Shown here in pieces: positions 60,246 to 64,000 of a stretch of 64,000 nucleotides of DNA; position 1 is the stretch's first letter; the number at the start of each line of letters is the position of its first letter. Origin of the DNA: Schlesneria paludicola DSM 18645 (GTDB taxonomy: Bacteria; Planctomycetota; Planctomycetia; Planctomycetales; Planctomycetaceae); the NCBI GenBank assembly GCA_945862235.1, contig CAMAYU010000010.1:1-64000 (forward strand), in the 5' to 3' direction. Under the pieces are notes generated by a model. The model had not been told where the DNA came from and searched no databases. It saw only the letters and a list, made by a program, of their open reading frames with translations. A program made the translations under genes and the position numbers.

Positions 60246-61040
60246 ATGTTGAAATCAGTGATGTTGGCGGTCGGGTTGTTGGTTCTTGCGGCCTCGGCAG
60301 ACGGAGCGGTCCAGACGAAGAAGATCACGTACAAGCATGGCGACTTGGAGTGTCATGGCTTTCTGGCGTGGGACGATGCGGTGACGGGACCGCGGCCGGG
60401 GGTGTTGGTCGTGCATGAATGGTGGGGACTGGACGGGTATGCCAAACGGCGGGTCGAGATGTTGGCGAAGCTCGGCTACATCGCGTTTGCGGCCGACATG
60501 TATGGCGAGGGGAAGACGGTCGAGCATCCTCAGGACGCGGGAGCGATGGCGGGGAAGGTTCGCATGAACGTCGAGGACTGGCGCAAGCGGGGACTGGCGG
60601 CGCTGGAGGTCTTGAAGTCTCAACCCGAGTGCGACCAGAGCAACCTCGCGGCGATCGGCTACTGCTTCGGCGGCTCGACGGTCCAGCAACTGGCCTTCGC
60701 GGGCACAGACCTCAAGTGCGTCGCGAGCTTTCACGGTGCGTTGGTGACGCCGACACCCGAACAAGTCAAAGCGACAAAGGCTTCGATCCTGATCTGCCAC
60801 GGCGCAGACGACGGCTTCATTCCGGCCGAGGCCGTCAGATCGTTCCGCGACGCGCTCGACAAGGGAGCGGCGAAGTATGAGTTCCACGCATACCCCGGCG
60901 CACGCCACAGCTTCACCGTCGTCGAAGCCGATGCGGTATCGAAGAAGTTCAACCTTCCCGGCCTCCAGTACAACAAGGCTGCCGACGAACAGAGCTGGTC
61001 CGACATGCAGAAGCTCTTCAAGGACAAGCTCGGGAAGTAA
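60246..61040 (+). CDS. Exported dienelactone hydrolase family protein
   Basis: This 264-residue alpha/beta hydrolase is cut from a longer frame by the ATG at 60246, which has AGGAGG eight bases upstream. A signal peptide occupies the first ~19 residues (KSVMLAVGLLVLAASADG). The family motifs follow: GVLVVHEWWGLDGYAKRRVE, the nucleophile Cys in IGYCFGGSTVQQLA, Asp in CHGADDGFIPAEA and His in YPGARHSFTV. The Cys-Asp-His triad is complete. Export suggests action on an external ester or lactone; the substrate is unknown. Confidence 0.93.
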   Translation: MLKSVMLAVGLLVLAASADGAVQTKKITYKHGDLECHGFLAWDDAVTGPRPGVLVVHEWWGLDGYAKRRVEMLAKLGYIAFAADMYGEGKTVEHPQDAGAMAGKVRMNVEDWRKRGLAALEVLKSQPECDQSNLAAIGYCFGGSTVQQLAFAGTDLKCVASFHGALVTPTPEQVKATKASILICHGADDGFIPAEAVRSFRDALDKGAAKYEFHAYPGARHSFTVVEADAVSKKFNLPGLQYNKAADEQSWSDMQKLFKDKLGK

Positions 61041-61078
61041 GTCGAGCGGCATGAGTTGCCGTACCACAGATCAAAGCG

Positions 61079-61129
61079 CTGACGCGCAAGCGAAGACTCG
61101 ACGATCAAGACACTTCGCTTGCGCGTCAG
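61079..61129. terminator. Perfect 17-base hairpin between convergent genes
   Basis: CTGACGCGCAAGCGAAG pairs exactly with its complement around a 17-base loop. It lies between the ends of two convergent genes and may end both transcripts, although no T-tract follows. The motif GACGCGCAAGCGA also occurs near 32310, so it may instead be a dispersed repeat. Confidence 0.6.
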
Positions 61130-61161
61130 GCTTCGATGGGCCGCGATTTCTTGCCGCTTGC

Positions 61162-62511
61162 CTACGGTCTCATCGGCTGCGTCCAAGCCTGTTCCGGTTC
61201 GCCGATCGTGGATGGGTTTGGATGTTTGCGGGACGAAGTGATTCGGGCACGGACGTAGAGTTCGTTGCCGGTGAAGTCGTACTGAGCGGATGTCGCTTGC
61301 CCCGCCTGCAAATTGGAGACGGTCTTCAGCGTGGCTCCGATGGTGTCGGAGTACTTTCTGGTGGCGCGAAGTTCGTTGCCGTCTTTGTCTCGCACCGGTT
61401 CGCTCTTGGGATCGAAGTTCTGGCGGGTGCCGATGAAATCCACGGTGTAGGTGACACCGGTATCGGGACGAACGGTGATTGTGAGCGACTTCGCGTTAGC
61501 TTCAACTTTCTCCAGCGTGACCCCCGACGACGAGTAGAAGCGACCAGACTCCATCGCTTCGATCAGTGATGCGGGCGAAAGCTCCGTGGCGAGCACCATC
61601 ACCCAGCCTCGCCCCGGTTCGGCACTGCGCGAGGGAATGTTGTGGTAGTTGTGACCGTCGTCGGTGGCGAGCCCGTACAGCAGCGGCAGGTCAAGTTCCG
61701 TCAGTCGCTTCGTGTTGACGATGTCCCACATCCGTTCGCACGAGGCATGATTGGGATCGCCGTTGTTGGCGACGCCCGGATGACCGTTGTAGACCTCGAA
61801 GAAGTTTTCACCTCGCACGGGGGCAATGTCTTCGGCCGTCACACCGTAGCCGTAGTTCGGATGATTGAGGTGGACGAACATTGGCTGCTTCGTCCGTTCG
61901 CGCTGAGCGATCACCGCGTTGACATTGTTCTGTATGACCTCGGTCACGCTCTCACCCCCGAGCGGCGGCACGGCGTCGCGCAGGTTGTGAGCGTTCATGT
62001 GAATCGGCAGCTTGCCAAACTTGTCGGTGATCTCTTCCCCTTGCACGAGCAGGAACTTGCCCGGCTCGGCGATCTTCGCGACGACCTCGTCGAACCGCTT
62101 CAGCCGCACGGCCAGCTTCGGTTCTTTCGTCTTCTCGTCGGGCTGCATTCGCTCCTCGACCCAGCCTTCGGGGAACCTGGACTTGAGTTTGTCGAACGCC
62201 GCACGCATCCCCTTCGACTTATCGACCTCAACCCACCGCTCCTTGTTGGCCAGCGTGTTGTGATCGGTGTAGACGAGGAAGTCATACGAGTGCTCGCGGT
62301 ACCACAGTCCGATCATTTCGAGATAGTCGTCGCCGTCACTCCACAGGGAATGCGTGTGCATGTTGCCGCGATACCACTTCAGCGGCCCTGTCGCCTGAAG
62401 TGTCTCGGCCGCATTGGTTGCTGGTTCGACGGATCGCGACAGTCCGACGGTGACCACGATCAGCGACGCGACAACGATTCCCAGCCCGAGCGAACGAAGA
62501 CGAGTTTGCAT
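61162..62511 (-). CDS. Exported PHP domain phosphoesterase-like protein
   Basis: From the ATG at 62511 (MQTRLRSLGLGIVVASLIVV) the protein has 449 residues with an N-terminal signal or anchor. The PHP metal site is visible: WYRGNMHTHSLWSDGDDYLE, FLVYTDHNTLANKERW, EEITDKFGKLPIHMNAHNL and HLNHPNYGYGVTAEDI. YGLATDDGHNYHN follows. The C-terminal ~110 residues form a beta-rich domain (TLEKVEANAKSLTITVRPD). PHP proteins are metal-dependent phosphoesterases or nucleases; exported ones of this type are common in Planctomycetes with unknown substrates. Confidence 0.9.
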   Translation of the reverse strand: MQTRLRSLGLGIVVASLIVVTVGLSRSVEPATNAAETLQATGPLKWYRGNMHTHSLWSDGDDYLEMIGLWYREHSYDFLVYTDHNTLANKERWVEVDKSKGMRAAFDKLKSRFPEGWVEERMQPDEKTKEPKLAVRLKRFDEVVAKIAEPGKFLLVQGEEITDKFGKLPIHMNAHNLRDAVPPLGGESVTEVIQNNVNAVIAQRERTKQPMFVHLNHPNYGYGVTAEDIAPVRGENFFEVYNGHPGVANNGDPNHASCERMWDIVNTKRLTELDLPLLYGLATDDGHNYHNIPSRSAEPGRGWVMVLATELSPASLIEAMESGRFYSSSGVTLEKVEANAKSLTITVRPDTGVTYTVDFIGTRQNFDPKSEPVRDKDGNELRATRKYSDTIGATLKTVSNLQAGQATSAQYDFTGNELYVRARITSSRKHPNPSTIGEPEQAWTQPMRP

Positions 62512-62751
62512 GGAGAGTCCATTGAAAAGGAGAAACACGGATCTGCGAACGAGGGACATCAACTCGATCTAACCCGCACAGCCTATCCGGCCAGAGTCCC
62601 TTGCCTCCAGCGAAGGCGACAACTTTATGAAGCCGATGATCCGGAATGGTCACATGCCAGTTGAGCTTCCTCGCCAACCCGTCCGAGCGTGCGTATAGTT
62701 CGTCTGCACTCGGGTGCGGTCCCTACAGTCCTTACACACAGGAGTTCAGCG

Positions 62752-63504
62752 ATGAGAAGCGGCAACCCAGCACTGAACGATTCTACTTTCAACTCATTCC
62801 GCGACGGCTCCTACGAATCATCGAACGCGATGACGATCTCGGGTGCCGCAACGAAGACGATGATTCTGCTTGGGCTGTGTTTTGGTGCGGCGGCGATGAC
62901 GTGGGGGATGGTGGCTGGTCAGAACATGCAAGGTGCGGTGCCGTGGATGATCGGCGGCGTAGTGGCTGGTCTGATCTTCGGTCTCGCGACCAGCTTTAAG
63001 CCAACTTGGGCACCCGTGACCGCCCCGCTGTACGCGCTGGCCGAGGGGCTGTTCCTCGGCGGGCTGTCTGCCATGTACGAAGCCCAGTTCCACGGGATCG
63101 TCTTCCAAGCCTTGCTGGCCACATTCGGAACGACTTTCTCGTTGCTGATCGCCTACCAGTTCGGCATCATCAAAGCGACCGAGAACTTCAAGCTGGGAGT
63201 CTTCGCTGCGACAGGCGGCATTGCGATGATGTACTTGGCCATGATGCTGATGAGCATGTTCGGCATGAACGTGTCGATCATGTCGATGGGCTGGCTGGGG
63301 ATCGGAATCAGCGTGGTTGTCGTGATCGTGGCGGCGATGAACCTAGTCCTCGACTTCGACTACATCGAGCAGGCCGCGCAGAACGGCGCACCGAAATATT
63401 GTGAGTGGTACGCCGCCTACGGCCTGATGGTGACACTCGTCTGGCTCTACGTTGAAATCCTACGGTTGATTGCCATGCTGGCCGGGCGATCGCGGAACGA
63501 CTGA
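62752..63504 (+). CDS. Bax inhibitor-1/YccA family membrane protein
   Basis: This 250-residue protein has about seven transmembrane segments. The start ATG at 62752 follows CAGGAG. Sequence such as AATKTMILLGLCFGAAAMTW, APLYALAEGLFLGGLSAMYE and MNLVLDFDYIEQAAQNGAPK, with the paired acidic residues near the C-terminus, is typical of the YccA/YetJ-like branch. Related proteins form a pH-sensitive calcium leak. It stands alone, downstream of no clear operon partner. Confidence 0.93.
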   Translation: MRSGNPALNDSTFNSFRDGSYESSNAMTISGAATKTMILLGLCFGAAAMTWGMVAGQNMQGAVPWMIGGVVAGLIFGLATSFKPTWAPVTAPLYALAEGLFLGGLSAMYEAQFHGIVFQALLATFGTTFSLLIAYQFGIIKATENFKLGVFAATGGIAMMYLAMMLMSMFGMNVSIMSMGWLGIGISVVVVIVAAMNLVLDFDYIEQAAQNGAPKYCEWYAAYGLMVTLVWLYVEILRLIAMLAGRSRND

Positions 63505-63639
63505 TCGGAATCGGCGTCAGCAACCGCGAAAACACCATGTGACCCGAACGCCCGCTGTGTTCGGGTCATCTCGTTTCACTGCGTGGACATCACTTGGTTC
63601 GAGCACATTGATGCTCTTATTGGAGAGAGGCGGCGAATT

Positions 63640-64000
63640 GTGATCACGCGACGAATTGCCTCAGGTTGGCCGCAGCGACTGTGTAGCGGCGCTGTCGTTG
63701 CAGCGACTCTGATTGCTGCGCGAGGTCACTCGGACGAAACGCCCTCACCACTCAAGGCTGCAACCGAACAAGCCACCGCAGCCGCCTCGCCCCAAGAACC
63801 GCCTCCCGCCAAGAAGTTGTTCAAGGGGAAAGTGGTCAAGACGCACGAGGCGATTAAGCGGCGTGGGGTAAAGGCGTATCCCGAGGAACTTAAAAACCAA
63901 GTCGCCTTGGAGACGACGGACGAACTGATCCCGATCCTGCCCGACTGGCGGGGCCGCGCGTTTTATCAGGACGAACGGCTGCGCGACCGTGATGTCGAAC
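63640..64000 (+). CDS. Secreted hypothetical protein, cut by the window end
   Basis: A GTG at 63640, with GGAGAG about twelve bases upstream, opens a frame that stays open to the end of the window (120 codons). The start looks like a signal peptide (LCSGAVVAATLIAARGHS), followed by an Ala/Pro-rich stretch. A conserved-looking part then begins: KKLFKGKVVKTHEAIKRRG and LIPILPDWRGRAFYQDERL. I have the impression of a Planctomycete-specific family but cannot name a function. Confidence 0.65.
   Translation, partial: MITRRIASGWPQRLCSGAVVAATLIAARGHSDETPSPLKAATEQATAAASPQEPPPAKKLFKGKVVKTHEAIKRRGVKAYPEELKNQVALETTDELIPILPDWRGRAFYQDERLRDRDVE

Overview
The window comes from a GC-rich member of the Planctomycetota. 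The signs are a DUF1501 (Tat-exported) gene in one transcription unit with a PSCyt1/DUF1549/DUF1553 cytochrome gene, a sulfatase with EF-hands, large PQQ-propeller and NHL-propeller secreted proteins, several FHA and Ser/Thr kinases next to an ECF sigma factor, and a DUF1080 domain. I cannot place it to genus from sequence alone. All gene names are by family recognition; no database search was run.

Layout. 0-20 kb: a truncated tRNA-Gly, NHL-propeller proteins, a HEPN membrane protein, the DUF1501/Uma2/PSCyt1 operon, a flavin disulfide reductase, a HEAT-repeat protein, an FGGY sugar kinase and a very large PQQ-propeller protein. 20-25 kb is a core information-processing block: rplY, pth, rpsF, ssb, rplI, a strong terminator, then dnaB. 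25-36 kb is an accessory block: hybrid histidine kinase; radical SAM, glycosyltransferase and metallophosphatase operon; receiver-plus-anti-sigma-kinase protein; hypotheticals. It is bounded by two diverged copies of a ~350 bp dnaB-end/sigma-start segment. 36-47 kb: ECF sigma factor, FHA-kinase, a kinase/C-type lectin/DUF1080 fusion, a REP-associated tyrosine transposase (RAYT), a sulfatase and an FHA pseudokinase. 47-57 kb: a doubled transglutaminase / circularly permuted ATP-grasp / alpha-E cluster. 57-64 kb: PLP decarboxylase, a DUF5615/DUF433 pair, dienelactone hydrolase, PHP protein, Bax-inhibitor-like protein and a secreted protein cut by the window end.

The most striking content is palindromic repeats. 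Six copies of one ~98 bp inverted repeat occupy successive gene junctions between 38.7 and 46.6 kb, centred on the RAYT gene that probably mobilises them. One copy sits in frame inside the RAYT gene itself, and another supplies the C-terminus and stop codon of the neighbouring kinase. Other, unrelated palindrome families occur through the window. Several are inserted in frame in linkers of otherwise normal proteins (PSCyt1, flavin reductase, FGGY kinase, FHA kinases, DUF2126 protein), much as Rickettsia palindromic elements do. The conserved block at 20-25 kb is free of them.
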